Source of the DNA: Streptomyces sioyaensis
Lineage (GTDB): Bacteria; Actinomycetota; Actinomycetes; Streptomycetales; Streptomycetaceae
Assembly (NCBI RefSeq): GCF_004122735.1
Contig: NZ_SDIF01000003.1
Span: 82,098-146,097, forward strand
DNA length: 64,000 bases
Direction of reading: 5' to 3'
Of the stretch, positions 24,233 to 36,223 are shown piece by piece. The stretch's first letter is position 1. The number at the start of each line of letters is the position of its first letter. The notes beneath the pieces are model-generated. The model saw nothing but the letters and a program-made list of their open reading frames with translations. It was not told where the DNA came from and ran no database searches. Both the position numbers and the translations under genes were made by a program.

Positions 24233-25864
24233 CTACGGTGCCCAGATGTCGTAGATCGGGACGGCGTTCTTGTCGTTCGAGGTCATCGGCGTCAGACCGA
24301 GCGCGTCCTCGACCGTCCGGGTCACGTTGTAGTGGTTGTAGTAGGTGTTCGACGTCGACCCGCCCGCCTTCAACAGGCCTGGGGACCCGACGAGGATCGT
24401 GGGAATGGGGTTGGCGGGCGTCCAGTACCTGTCCTCGTCCCAGGTGATGACCAGTAGCGACTTCTCCTTCGTGAACGCGGTGGAGTTGAGGAGCTTCGGC
24501 AGGTTGTTCTTCATCCAGTTGTCGCCGGCGGTCACGCACGTCGAGAGGGTGCCGCAGTTGTTGTGCATCGTGTTGTCGCTGTTGGGCACGAACCACACGT
24601 AGTTGGGCATTTTCGTGGTGGTGCTCGCGAGGTCCGTCCAGAAGTCCGAGATCGGCTTCAGGTGGTTCTGGCAGTACGTGGTGTCGTTCCCCACGCCCTT
24701 GAAGTAGAGGAACGGCAGGTCGTCGGGGTCGTACGGGGACTTGGCGGTGAGGTCGCAGCTGCTGTTCGTGCCCTCGATGTAGCCCTTCCACGTCTTGCCC
24801 GCGTCCTCGGCGATCGAGCCCAGGTGCTTCGTGTTGATGCCCCCGACGCTGCTCAGCGAGGAGAAGTTGTTGCCCTGGATGCCCAGCTGGCCGGAGGCCA
24901 GTGCGACGTAGTTGGGGTCGCTCGGGTGCATCAGGCCGTGTGAGTTGGTGAGGGAGATGTTGTTGCAGGCGAGCTGGGAGAGGTAGGGGGCGGGCGCCGT
25001 ATTGGGAGAGGCACAGTTGGGCTTGTTGTTGCTCGTGCCGAAGATGTCGGTGGGTGCCTTGTTCTCCATCATGACCATGAAGACGTGGTCGAGGGCCGGA
25101 ACCTTGCCCGCCGCCGCGGGGGGCGAACCGACGTAGAAGTGCACCGGCACGCTGTACAGATCGCCGAGTTTGGGGTCGGTGGCGAGGTCGGTGTTGTATC
25201 CGTCCTTGTACAGGTAGTAGGCCACGTACCCCCCGTCCGCCAGGCCGCTCGTCGGCAGGGTCACCGTCCCTGAGGCGTTGGGTGCGTAGGCCCACTTGAC
25301 GTGGTGCGCGCTGTCGACGGGGTCGGTGTCGCGGTAGATGCCGATCCAGTTGTTCGCGAGTCCCCACTGGTCCGGCACGCTGTACGTGGCCGTGATGGTG
25401 TCCCCGGCCGTGTAACTGGACTTGTCGAGGCTCAGGGTGGGCCCCACCCAGAAGTGGCGGACGGCCAGTTGGGTGTAGCCACCGTTCTGGAAGAGGTAGG
25501 CCACATACTCCCCTGGAACCAGGGTGGTGCCGGCCGCCCGGTTGCTGTCCCCCTCGGACTTGCCCGGGGCACCGCTGACGGCGAAGGTCAGCGTCCCTGA
25601 GGCACTCTGGGCATCGGCCCACTTGACCGAGCTGACCGATCCGGGCGTGTCACCCGCCTTGTAGATGCCCACCCAGTTGTTGTTGTTCGCTGTGGTGGTG
25701 TAGGAGACATTGATCGTCGTCCCTTGCATGTACGTCGTCTTGTCAAGGGCGAGCGTGTCCGCAGTGGCCGAGGCGGGTGCCGCGTTGAACGCGATGAGCA
25801 GCGCTATGGGCGTGAGCAACCAACACAGAAGTCTGAACCGTGTGCGTCTTCGGGAGCCAACCAT
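24233..25864 (-). CDS. Secreted phosphoesterase/acid phosphatase with two N-terminal beta-sandwich domains
   Basis: The 543-aa protein starts with a secretion signal (basic RRRTRFR, hydrophobic LLCWLLTPIALLIAF, cleavage near APASATA). Two similar ~100-residue beta domains follow (LDKTTYMQGTTINVSYT...NWVGIY and LDKSSYTAGDTITATYS...NWIGIY), then a phosphoesterase domain (about 265-543) with HVFMVMMENKAPTDIFG, SHGLMHPSDPNYVALASG, YVWFVPNSDNTMHN and LLVITWDED, typical of the phospholipase C/acid phosphatase AcpA group. It probably releases phosphate from extracellular esters. Start 25864 is chosen because GGAG lies seven bases upstream and an earlier in-frame ATG overlaps that site. I saw no clear PHO box. 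Confidence 0.88.
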   Translation of the reverse strand: MVGSRRRTRFRLLCWLLTPIALLIAFNAAPASATADTLALDKTTYMQGTTINVSYTTTANNNNWVGIYKAGDTPGSVSSVKWADAQSASGTLTFAVSGAPGKSEGDSNRAAGTTLVPGEYVAYLFQNGGYTQLAVRHFWVGPTLSLDKSSYTAGDTITATYSVPDQWGLANNWIGIYRDTDPVDSAHHVKWAYAPNASGTVTLPTSGLADGGYVAYYLYKDGYNTDLATDPKLGDLYSVPVHFYVGSPPAAAGKVPALDHVFMVMMENKAPTDIFGTSNNKPNCASPNTAPAPYLSQLACNNISLTNSHGLMHPSDPNYVALASGQLGIQGNNFSSLSSVGGINTKHLGSIAEDAGKTWKGYIEGTNSSCDLTAKSPYDPDDLPFLYFKGVGNDTTYCQNHLKPISDFWTDLASTTTKMPNYVWFVPNSDNTMHNNCGTLSTCVTAGDNWMKNNLPKLLNSTAFTKEKSLLVITWDEDRYWTPANPIPTILVGSPGLLKAGGSTSNTYYNHYNVTRTVEDALGLTPMTSNDKNAVPIYDIWAP

Positions 25865-26456
25865 GTCTCCACTCCTCATGATGGGGGCGCGTGCATGACA
25901 ATTGGGTGCGGCCCCAGGGTGGTTGGCTCACCGGGGGGCCTGTGGGGATGCCGCCGGCCCGTGAGGAGTCACGTCGCGCGTCCGTCACCGGCGTGCGGCG
26001 GTAGTGAGGTGGGGGATGGGGTGCGGGGGCGTCGAGGTGGATCACGCCCCTGTGACGCCCCCACCACAACGCCACTGTCGACCTGGCTGTCACACGCCAC
26101 TGTCGACCTGGCTATCGGTCGGCCGCACCCTACTGCCGGGCGTCAGGTTGTTTCAATGGATGCGACGGAAATCGTATGGCGCAACGCCCTTCACGGTGCT
26201 ATGTGCTCTTTTACCGCGCGACGGCAGCCGCCCCGAGAACGGGGCGCGTCCGCTGCATGGCGGCCACACGTCAGGTCGGACAGCGCCCGGTCACCGGGCG
26301 GATCGAGGCTGCTCAGGACCGGCTGTGCGGCAGGATCCGCCGGCGCGCCGCACGCGTCGGGAACCGGCGGTCCGTTGACTCCAGGGGCTCGACACAGCAG
26401 TTCCCGCACGTCACTCTGATTGCCTCACGGACGGCTCTCGCCAGGAGGTGGTGCCG
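25865..26456. other. Divergent intergenic region
   Basis: About 590 bp between the phosphoesterase and MFS genes with no recognised gene. It contains a pair of 19-bp direct repeats at 26070-26113 and the promoters of both neighbours. GGTTGGCTCACCGGG near 25920 only loosely resembles a PHO box. Confidence 0.45.
26070..26113. repeat. Pair of 19-bp direct repeats
   Basis: CGCCACTGTCGACCTGGCT occurs at 26070-26088 and again at 26095-26113, a 25-bp period. The copies are identical. The location, about 340 bp before the MFS start and 205 bp before the divergent phosphoesterase start, allows a regulatory role or a simple local duplication. Confidence 0.8.
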
Positions 26457-27737
26457 TTGTACCTCGCCGACAGCCGGAGTACTCCGCCCTCGCCCACCCC
26501 CGCCGTCCTTGGACGGCGGTCCGCCGTGCCCGGCACCGTGCTGGCGCTCGGCACCGTCAGCCTGGTCACCGATGTGTCGTCGGAGATGGTCACCGCCGTC
26601 ATGCCGCTGTACCTGGTGGTCGGGCTCGGCCTGTCCCCGCTCGGCTTCGGCTTCCTGGACGGGATCTACAACGGGGTCGGCGCGCTGGTGCGGCTGCTCG
26701 GCGGATACCTCGGTGACCGGGGCGGAAACCGTCACAAGGCCGTGGCTGCCGCGGGATACGGGCTGTCCGCCCTGTGCAAGCCGCTGCTCCTGCTCGCCCA
26801 CACGGGGCCGCTCATCGGTGCCGTGCTGGCGGTCGACCGTACCGGTAAGGGGCTGCGCACCGCTCCCCGGGACGCCATGATCTCCCTGGCCACCGAGCCG
26901 GCACAGCGGGGCCGGGCCTTCGGCGTGCACCGGGCCATGGACACCACCGGGGCGCTGCTCGGACCCCTGGCCGCTTTCGCCGTGCTGCGCCTGGCGGTTG
27001 ACGGCTACGACGCCGTGTTCGCGGTGAGCGGGTGCATCGCCGCGCTGGGTGTGCTGATCCTGCTGCTCTTCGTGCCCGGGCACCGGCGGACGGTGCCCGG
27101 TGCTCCCCGACCGTCCGGGTCCGCGCGCGGACGGCGGGCCACGTGGCAGTTGCTGAGATTGCGTGGACTGCGGCGCCTGACCGTCTGCGCGGCGCTGCTG
27201 GGCCTGACCACGATCAGCGACTCCTTCCTGTACTTGCTGATCCAGCGCCGACTCGGTCTTCCCGCGCATCTCCTCCCGTTGCTCCCACTGGGCACTGCCG
27301 CGGCGTTTCTGGTGCTCGCCGTGCCACTGGGCATGGCCGCCGACCGGATCGGCCGACGCCGTCTCTTCGCCATGGGCCATCTCCTGCTGCTCGTCGGGTA
27401 CGGACTGCTGCTGGTGCCGCTCTCCGACGGGTGGACGGGGGTCCTGCCGGTGCTCGTGTTGCAGGGGGCGTTCTATGCCGCCACCGATGGGGTGCTGGCC
27501 GCGGCCGCGGCCGACACCCTCCCCCCGGCCCAGCGCGGCGCGGGACTCGCCCTGGTCGGTACGGGCCAGGCGCTGGCCCGCTTCACCGGCTCACTCGCCT
27601 TCGGCGCCTTCTGGTCCGCCTGGGGCACCGGCATCGCACTGGCCGCCGCCACGGGTGGGCTCGCTGTCTGCACAGCGGCCGCGATGGTCGTACTGCGCCT
27701 CACCGACAGCCAAGTGACGACGGAGCGCGCCTCGTGA
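26457..27737 (+). CDS. MFS transporter
   Basis: The 426-aa protein has twelve predicted membrane helices in two halves. The conserved loop between TM2 and TM3 reads GGYLGDRGGNRHKAV and its counterpart in the second half is GMAADRIGRRRLF. DRTGKGLRTAPRDAMI after TM4 is typical of a subgroup of actinobacterial permeases of unknown substrate. I favour TTG 26457 as the start because AGGAGG is eight bases upstream; GTG 26448 would sit on that site. It probably exports a small molecule. The next gene, 100 bp downstream on the same strand, encodes a beta-propeller protein. Confidence 0.82.
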   Translation: MYLADSRSTPPSPTPAVLGRRSAVPGTVLALGTVSLVTDVSSEMVTAVMPLYLVVGLGLSPLGFGFLDGIYNGVGALVRLLGGYLGDRGGNRHKAVAAAGYGLSALCKPLLLLAHTGPLIGAVLAVDRTGKGLRTAPRDAMISLATEPAQRGRAFGVHRAMDTTGALLGPLAAFAVLRLAVDGYDAVFAVSGCIAALGVLILLLFVPGHRRTVPGAPRPSGSARGRRATWQLLRLRGLRRLTVCAALLGLTTISDSFLYLLIQRRLGLPAHLLPLLPLGTAAAFLVLAVPLGMAADRIGRRRLFAMGHLLLLVGYGLLLVPLSDGWTGVLPVLVLQGAFYAATDGVLAAAAADTLPPAQRGAGLALVGTGQALARFTGSLAFGAFWSAWGTGIALAAATGGLAVCTAAAMVVLRLTDSQVTTERAS

Positions 27738-27837
27738 TGCCGTTGTCCAGCCGCTCCGTCCTCACCCGCATCGGACACCTCCGGGAGGGCCGGCACTGCG
27801 AAGGGTCGACTCGGTTCCCGCAGAAAGGCAGGGCCTG

Positions 27838-28860
27838 ATGACCGGCAAGGGCCGCCTTCTCCTTCTCCTCGGCGCCGTTCTCGTGTTGGGTTCGGTCGCC
27901 GCCTTCGCGGTGCACCATGCCGTCGAACGGGCCGGCGGCCGCGGTCGTCCGCAGCCACCGGCAGCCGCCGACGGCCGGGTATGGCTGGCCGCGCCCGCGG
28001 GCGCGGGGCGGCGCATGATCTTCCGTAATACGGCCGGCGGCCCACACCGCGACGAACTCGCCTCGGTGCCGACCGACCGGCCGGAGGCACAGCGCGCCAC
28101 GTCGAAGCTGACGTGCCTGCGCTTCTCGGCCGCGGGCGGCACCGGGATCTGCCTGCAGAGCGCGCCAGGGCCGCTGCGGGCAAGCTACCGAGCGGTGGTC
28201 GTCGACGAGCGGCTGAACGAGCGGCGCAGCTACCCCCTGCCAGGGGTTCCCAGCCGGGCCCGGGTCTCGCCGTCAGGGCGCCTGGTCGCATGGACGGTCT
28301 TCGTCAGTGGGGACTCCTACGGCGCCACGGCCTTCTCCACGCGCACCTCCATCCTGGACACCCGCACGTGGAAGCTCCAGGACAACCTGGAGGAGTACGA
28401 CCTGAAGGTGGACGGCAGTTGGTACCGGTCCCTCGATGTGAACGTCTGGGGCGTGACCTTCGCCGACGACGGCCACTTCTACGCCACGGTGTCCACCCGC
28501 GGGCAGACCTACCTGGCGAAGGGCGACATCGCGGCGCACTCGCTGACCACTGTGCACAGCAATGTCGAATGCCCCTCGCTCTCCCCGGACGGCACCCGGA
28601 TCGCCTACAAGAAGCGGGTGCCCGGCCTGCCGGCCGACTCGCCCTGGCGGCTGTACGTGCTGGATCTGCGGACCATGAGGGAGACGGCAACGGCCGAACA
28701 CCGCACCGTGGACGATCAGGCGGTCTGGGCGACGGACACCACCCTCGTTTATGCCCTACCCGGGAAGTCCGGCACGGACCTGTGGACCGTGCCTGCCCAA
28801 GGCAGCGGGACACCACAACGGCTGGCGAGCGCGGCGTCGACCCCGGCTTTCATCGGTTGA
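27838..28860 (+). CDS. Membrane-anchored TolB-like beta-propeller protein
   Basis: The 340-aa product has an N-terminal membrane helix (LLLLLGAVLVLGSVAAFAV) and then repeated propeller blades of the TolB/PD40 type: SRARVSPSGRLVAWTVF, LSPDGTRIAYKKR and DDQAVWATDTTLVYALP. The rest is an extracytoplasmic domain with one Cys pair (TCLRF, ICLQS). No enzymatic motif is visible. It follows the MFS gene on the same strand and a strong bidirectional terminator lies after it. Many streptomycetes carry a similar anchored propeller of unknown role. Confidence 0.72.
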   Translation: MTGKGRLLLLLGAVLVLGSVAAFAVHHAVERAGGRGRPQPPAAADGRVWLAAPAGAGRRMIFRNTAGGPHRDELASVPTDRPEAQRATSKLTCLRFSAAGGTGICLQSAPGPLRASYRAVVVDERLNERRSYPLPGVPSRARVSPSGRLVAWTVFVSGDSYGATAFSTRTSILDTRTWKLQDNLEEYDLKVDGSWYRSLDVNVWGVTFADDGHFYATVSTRGQTYLAKGDIAAHSLTTVHSNVECPSLSPDGTRIAYKKRVPGLPADSPWRLYVLDLRTMRETATAEHRTVDDQAVWATDTTLVYALPGKSGTDLWTVPAQGSGTPQRLASAASTPAFIG

Positions 28861-28932
28861 CCGCCGGAATCCTGTCGTTGCGGCCTCGCCGAGGCCGCCG
28901 GCTGTGCGGGGTGTGGGCGGGGCCCTGACGCG

Positions 28933-28962
28933 GCGCGGGACGGGTCTGTGCCCGTCCCGCGC
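28933..28962. terminator. Bidirectional terminator between convergent genes
   Basis: GCGCGGGACGGG and its exact complement CCCGTCCCGCGC surround a six-base loop between the propeller gene and the convergent HAD phosphatase gene. A second GC-rich palindrome lies at 28880-28898. Confidence 0.8.
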
Positions 28963-28981
28963 GCGCAGTGGTACGTCAACG

Positions 28982-30109
28982 TCAGCGGATCTCGTCCGGC
29001 TTGACCACGAGCCAGTTCTTGTCGGCCGTCACCGGCTGGCCGAGTTCCTCCTGCCGGGCCGCGTTGGCCTTCTGCATGTCCTGGATCTGCGTGAAGTACT
29101 TGTCCTTGCGGTTGACCCAGACCCGAGTGCCGTCGTGCTCCACGTCGGTGGAGTGGAAGAGCATCGGGCCGTCGCTCACCGGGGTGTCGCCCGCGACCAG
29201 GACGGGCTTGCGCCACTGGTCGATGTACGTGTTGATGGCGGCGGGCTTGCCCTCGTACCAGGTCAGCGGGGCCCACAGGGCCGGGGTCAGCTTGTCGTTC
29301 GCCAGCTTGCGCGGGTCGTAGCGGCCCTCGGCGATCTCCTTGCGGGCGGTGGTGAGGTTCCCGGTGGCCGGGTCCTTGAGCAGCATGGAGACGCCGATGA
29401 CGTTCTGCGGCTTGACGTCGTAGCCGTACTTGGGGTCGGACAGCATGTCCCGGACCAGCTCCTCGCCGGCGGCGCTGACGACGTAGACCTCGATGCCGTG
29501 GTCCTGGAGGGCGTGGTACAGCTCCTGCATGCCGCGGTAGAACTGCGGCGGTTGTACCTGGGTCCTGGTCAGCCGGTCACCGTCGTAGTACTCGGCCGGG
29601 ACGGGCTTGCCGTATGCGAGCAGGCCGTCGACGTAGCCCTTGAGCTGCTTCAGCGTGAAGCCGGAGAAGATCTGGGCGACCCAGGGGTAGCAGACCTGGT
29701 CGTCGATCTCGCAGAGCCGGTTGTAGTAGCTGTAGAGGCTTTCCTTGTGGTCCGAGGTGTCCTTGAAAGGGATGAGCTTCAAGGAGCGGTCCATCGTCGA
29801 GCGCTTGAGCTTCCCCGTCATCTCCAGGTAGGGGAGCAGGGACTCCTCCAGGTCGTACCGGTAGGTGGTGTTGTCGGCGTCGAAGACCGCGTACGCGCCC
29901 TGGTGGGCATGCTCTTCGATGACCTTGCCGAGCTTCTCGGCGACCGGAGCGGGCCAGTGCTTCAGCCGGGCCGCCGCGGCCTGCCCGTCCGTGCCCGCGG
30001 CCGTCGCTTCCTGGCGCGGCCACAGCCCGACGGCGCTCGCGATCAGCAGCGCTGCCAGCGCGCTCACCACAGCCAGCAGGCTCAGCCGTCTTCGCCCACG
30101 TCGTGTCAT
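28982..30109 (-). CDS. Secreted HAD-superfamily phosphatase (PchP-like)
   Basis: The 375-aa protein has a signal segment (RRGRRRLSLLAVVSALAALL, cleavage near ATAA) and HAD motifs: motif I AYAVFDADNTTYRYD, motif II VYVVSAAGEELVRDML, and the acidic motif III/IV region VLVAGDTPVSDGPML. Motif I with DADNT resembles phosphorylcholine phosphatases. A large cap (YYNRLCEIDDQVCYPWVAQI) lies between motifs I and II. It should hydrolyse a phosphate monoester outside the cell in a Mg2+-dependent way. ATG 30109 is chosen because GAGGAGG lies just before it. The actual substrate is unknown. Confidence 0.85.
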   Translation of the reverse strand: MTRRGRRRLSLLAVVSALAALLIASAVGLWPRQEATAAGTDGQAAAARLKHWPAPVAEKLGKVIEEHAHQGAYAVFDADNTTYRYDLEESLLPYLEMTGKLKRSTMDRSLKLIPFKDTSDHKESLYSYYNRLCEIDDQVCYPWVAQIFSGFTLKQLKGYVDGLLAYGKPVPAEYYDGDRLTRTQVQPPQFYRGMQELYHALQDHGIEVYVVSAAGEELVRDMLSDPKYGYDVKPQNVIGVSMLLKDPATGNLTTARKEIAEGRYDPRKLANDKLTPALWAPLTWYEGKPAAINTYIDQWRKPVLVAGDTPVSDGPMLFHSTDVEHDGTRVWVNRKDKYFTQIQDMQKANAARQEELGQPVTADKNWLVVKPDEIR

Positions 30110-30234
30110 CTGGCCCCTCCTCAAGGAGAGTGGAACGTCCGCCCATCGCTCCGCCGCCTCGGAGTGAGGCGGGACGCTAACGAGGCTCGGTTACCACGTC
30201 AAGTGGGGGAGATCACGGCTCACGGCTCTTGCAT

Positions 30235-30500
30235 TTCGCAACAGGGATCGACAGGGGAGTTCGACTCTTGGTCCGGAGGAATGCGGGTCGAGGTGTCGCC
30301 GACGGCAGGCCACCGGGCGCGGCGAGGGGGCAGTGGTCTGCCGCCTCATCGAGAACGCCGGCCCGGCGTCGGCACCGGGCAGTTCCTGATGCTACGTCAG
30401 GAATGCTGCGGGGTACCTCACTTCAGCAACGCGGAGGGTACTGGTACTGCTTCAGCATCTACCTGCCCGGCACCTGGCAGAACGACCCAGACGTGTGTCC
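30235..30500 (+). pseudogene. Possible remnant of a secreted polysaccharide lyase
   Basis: Around 30430-30480 one frame reads GGYWYCFSIYLPGTWQNDPD, close to the conserved YWYGFSIYLP...W segment of heparin-lyase-like polysaccharide lyases. About 150 bases earlier another frame reads SGGMRVEVSPTAG, like the GGMRFEVR strand that precedes it. The two pieces are in different frames and neither has a full domain, so I read this as a decayed gene. Chance similarity is possible. Confidence 0.35.
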
Positions 30501-30513
30501 CTCCGGTCACCGG

Positions 30514-31254
30514 TCAGATTCGCCGCCGCAGGTCCCCCCGCCGACGGGCCCTGCCGGGGGTGCGCAGTTCGAACCAGACGGTCTTCCCCGCGGCGGTGTG
30601 CCGTGCGCCCCAGCGGGTCGAGAGCTGGTCGACCAGGTGCAGCCCCCGGCCGTGGTCCTCGTCGGCGCGGGCGGGTGGACGGTCGGCGGGCGGAGCGGCG
30701 GGGCAGCCGTCGGCGACGTCGCAGCGCAGCGTCCGGTCAACGGGGGAGTGGGACATCCGCAGTTGGAGGGGGCCCCAGGCGTGCTGGACCGCGTTGGTGA
30801 CCAGTTCGCTCACCAGGAGCTCGGCGATCTCGACATGCTCGGCCAGCCCCCATCGGGCCAGCTCGGTCCGGATGATCCGCCGGGCCTGCGGCACGGCGCG
30901 TACATGCGATTCGAGCCGCTGCGAGACCACTTTGCCGCGTGCCCTCCTCAGGTACCGGGCCAGCTGAGCGACCCGCGCGGCGACGGTCGCCGCCTGCCGC
31001 CCCAGCAGTCGGCACAGCGGGAGCAGTACGCCCTCACGTACGGCGACACAGCGGGTGCGAAGGGCGGTCATCATGACGAGGCGGTCCGGCGGAGCGGAGT
31101 CCGCCGCAGTGGGAGGCCGGAGCGGCAGGGGTGAGGGCTGCCGTTCGGGAGCACTGGCGTGCGGCCCGGACCGGGGGGAGACGTACGGAGCCAGGTCGGT
31201 GCCCGCCGTGGACCGTCGGGCCGTGCCCGGGCGCGATTCCGGTTCCGGGACCAT
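30514..31254 (-). CDS. Anti-sigma-factor-type ATP-binding regulator (HATPase_c)
   Basis: The 246-aa protein has a disordered Pro/Arg-rich first ~110 residues and a C-terminal GHKL ATPase domain with an N-box (EIAELLVSELVTNAVQHAWG), an acidic DVADGCP segment and a G-box (DEDHGRGLHLVDQL). These RsbW/SpoIIAB-like proteins bind or phosphorylate anti-sigma antagonists and are very numerous in Streptomyces. The start is uncertain: I use ATG 31254 because GAGGG lies upstream, but internal ATGs near 31071 would still leave the whole ATPase domain. No sigma-factor gene is adjacent. Confidence 0.75.
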   Translation of the reverse strand: MVPEPESRPGTARRSTAGTDLAPYVSPRSGPHASAPERQPSPLPLRPPTAADSAPPDRLVMMTALRTRCVAVREGVLLPLCRLLGRQAATVAARVAQLARYLRRARGKVVSQRLESHVRAVPQARRIIRTELARWGLAEHVEIAELLVSELVTNAVQHAWGPLQLRMSHSPVDRTLRCDVADGCPAAPPADRPPARADEDHGRGLHLVDQLSTRWGARHTAAGKTVWFELRTPGRARRRGDLRRRI

Positions 31255-31543
31255 GTGTCTGCCCTCGCTTCTCTCCGGGACCGTGGGCGGCCGGTGGAGC
31301 CAGGGGGCCACGCGGGCTCCGGTGGGGCACCCGGGAGCGCCGTGGTGTGCGCACCACGGCCCGGGTCATCACGTCCACCCCACCTCTTTCCGTGCCGTCG
31401 GCTGTGTCGGGGAGCTGACGTATGCCTCTACCGTGCCCCCGGCGCCCGGTGGCAGTCCTTAGGGGAACCCCCTAGTACGACCCCCAAACGGGGCGCCGGG
31501 TGCCGGGGGCGGGGTTACTCAGAGTGGCGGGCCGCTCCCGGGC

Positions 31544-31643
31544 GTCGTGGGCCCACCGCTCCGACGTCGTCGTGGGCCCACCGCTCCGACGTCGTCGTGG
31601 GCCCACCGCTCGACGTCGTCGTGGGCCTACCGCTCCGACGTCA
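31544..31643. repeat. Four tandem 24-25-bp repeats built on the palindrome GTGGGCCCAC
   Basis: Copies begin at 31544, 31569, 31594 and 31618, each reading about GTCGTGGGCCCACCGCTC plus CGAC. The palindrome GTGGGCCCAC is intact in three; in the fourth it is GTGGGCCTAC, and that C-to-T change creates the stop codon of the response-regulator gene on the minus strand. So the repeat includes the gene's last codons and its stop and continues downstream. Confidence 0.85.
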
Positions 31644-32209
31644 CGGCCGCGAGGTGCTGAAGCTGTCGTGCCAGCCGGCCGACCGGGTCGGTTTGCCCGG
31701 CGACCCGGTCCAGGGCCCCGGCCGGGAGGGGACCGCCGGCCATGGTCCGCACGGCTTCGGTGAGCTCGGCGAGCGCCTTTTCCACCTGCTCCAGCCGGAT
31801 CTTCAGCAGGATGTTGTTGACCCTGGAGGTCAGCAGGAGGTGGTCCAGGGGCTTCGGCAGATAGTCCTCGGCGCCCATTTCGAGGCAGCGGATGACACTG
31901 TCCAGCTCGCCCACGGCCGACATCATGATCACGGGCGTGCGGCTGAGCTGCTGATCGTGCTTCATCACGTCGAGCGTCGCGTAGCCGTCCATCCCCGGCA
32001 TGAGGATGTCGAGCAGCACCACATCGAAGTCGCCCTCGCGCAGCATCCGCAGAGCCTGGAACCCGTCCTCGGATGTCGCGGTCTCCAGCCCGGCCATTTC
32101 CAGGCGATAGGTGAGCGCCATGCGGTTCGTGCGGTCGTCGTCCACGACCAGGATGCGCCCTTTCGTTCTGGTTCCGTCGGTCACGTTGGTTCCGTCCGTG
32201 ATGGCGTTG

Positions 32210-32220
<11 letters not shown>
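31627..32220 (-). CDS. Two-component response regulator, stand-alone receiver
   Basis: The 197-aa protein has a receiver domain (about 21-140) with acidic residues in [11 protein letters not shown], the phospho-acceptor Asp71 in [14 protein letters not shown] and the Lys in YLPKPLDH, followed by a helical tail ([21 protein letters not shown]) but no DNA-binding output domain. It probably relays phosphate or binds a protein partner. Its ATG overlaps the last 11 bases of the hybrid kinase gene, so the two are co-translated and likely work together. The stop codon falls in a tandem repeat (see the repeat entry). Confidence 0.9.
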
Positions 32221-36220
<4,000 letters not shown>

Positions 36221-36223
36221 GGG

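Noticed and set aside
25900..25940. PHO box for the secreted phosphoesterase
   Set aside because: Only one loose GGCTCACC-like element is visible on the wrong strand; no paired direct repeats of the GTTCACC type.
31544..31643. CRISPR-like array
   Set aside because: Units are directly adjacent without unique spacers, so it is a simple tandem repeat.
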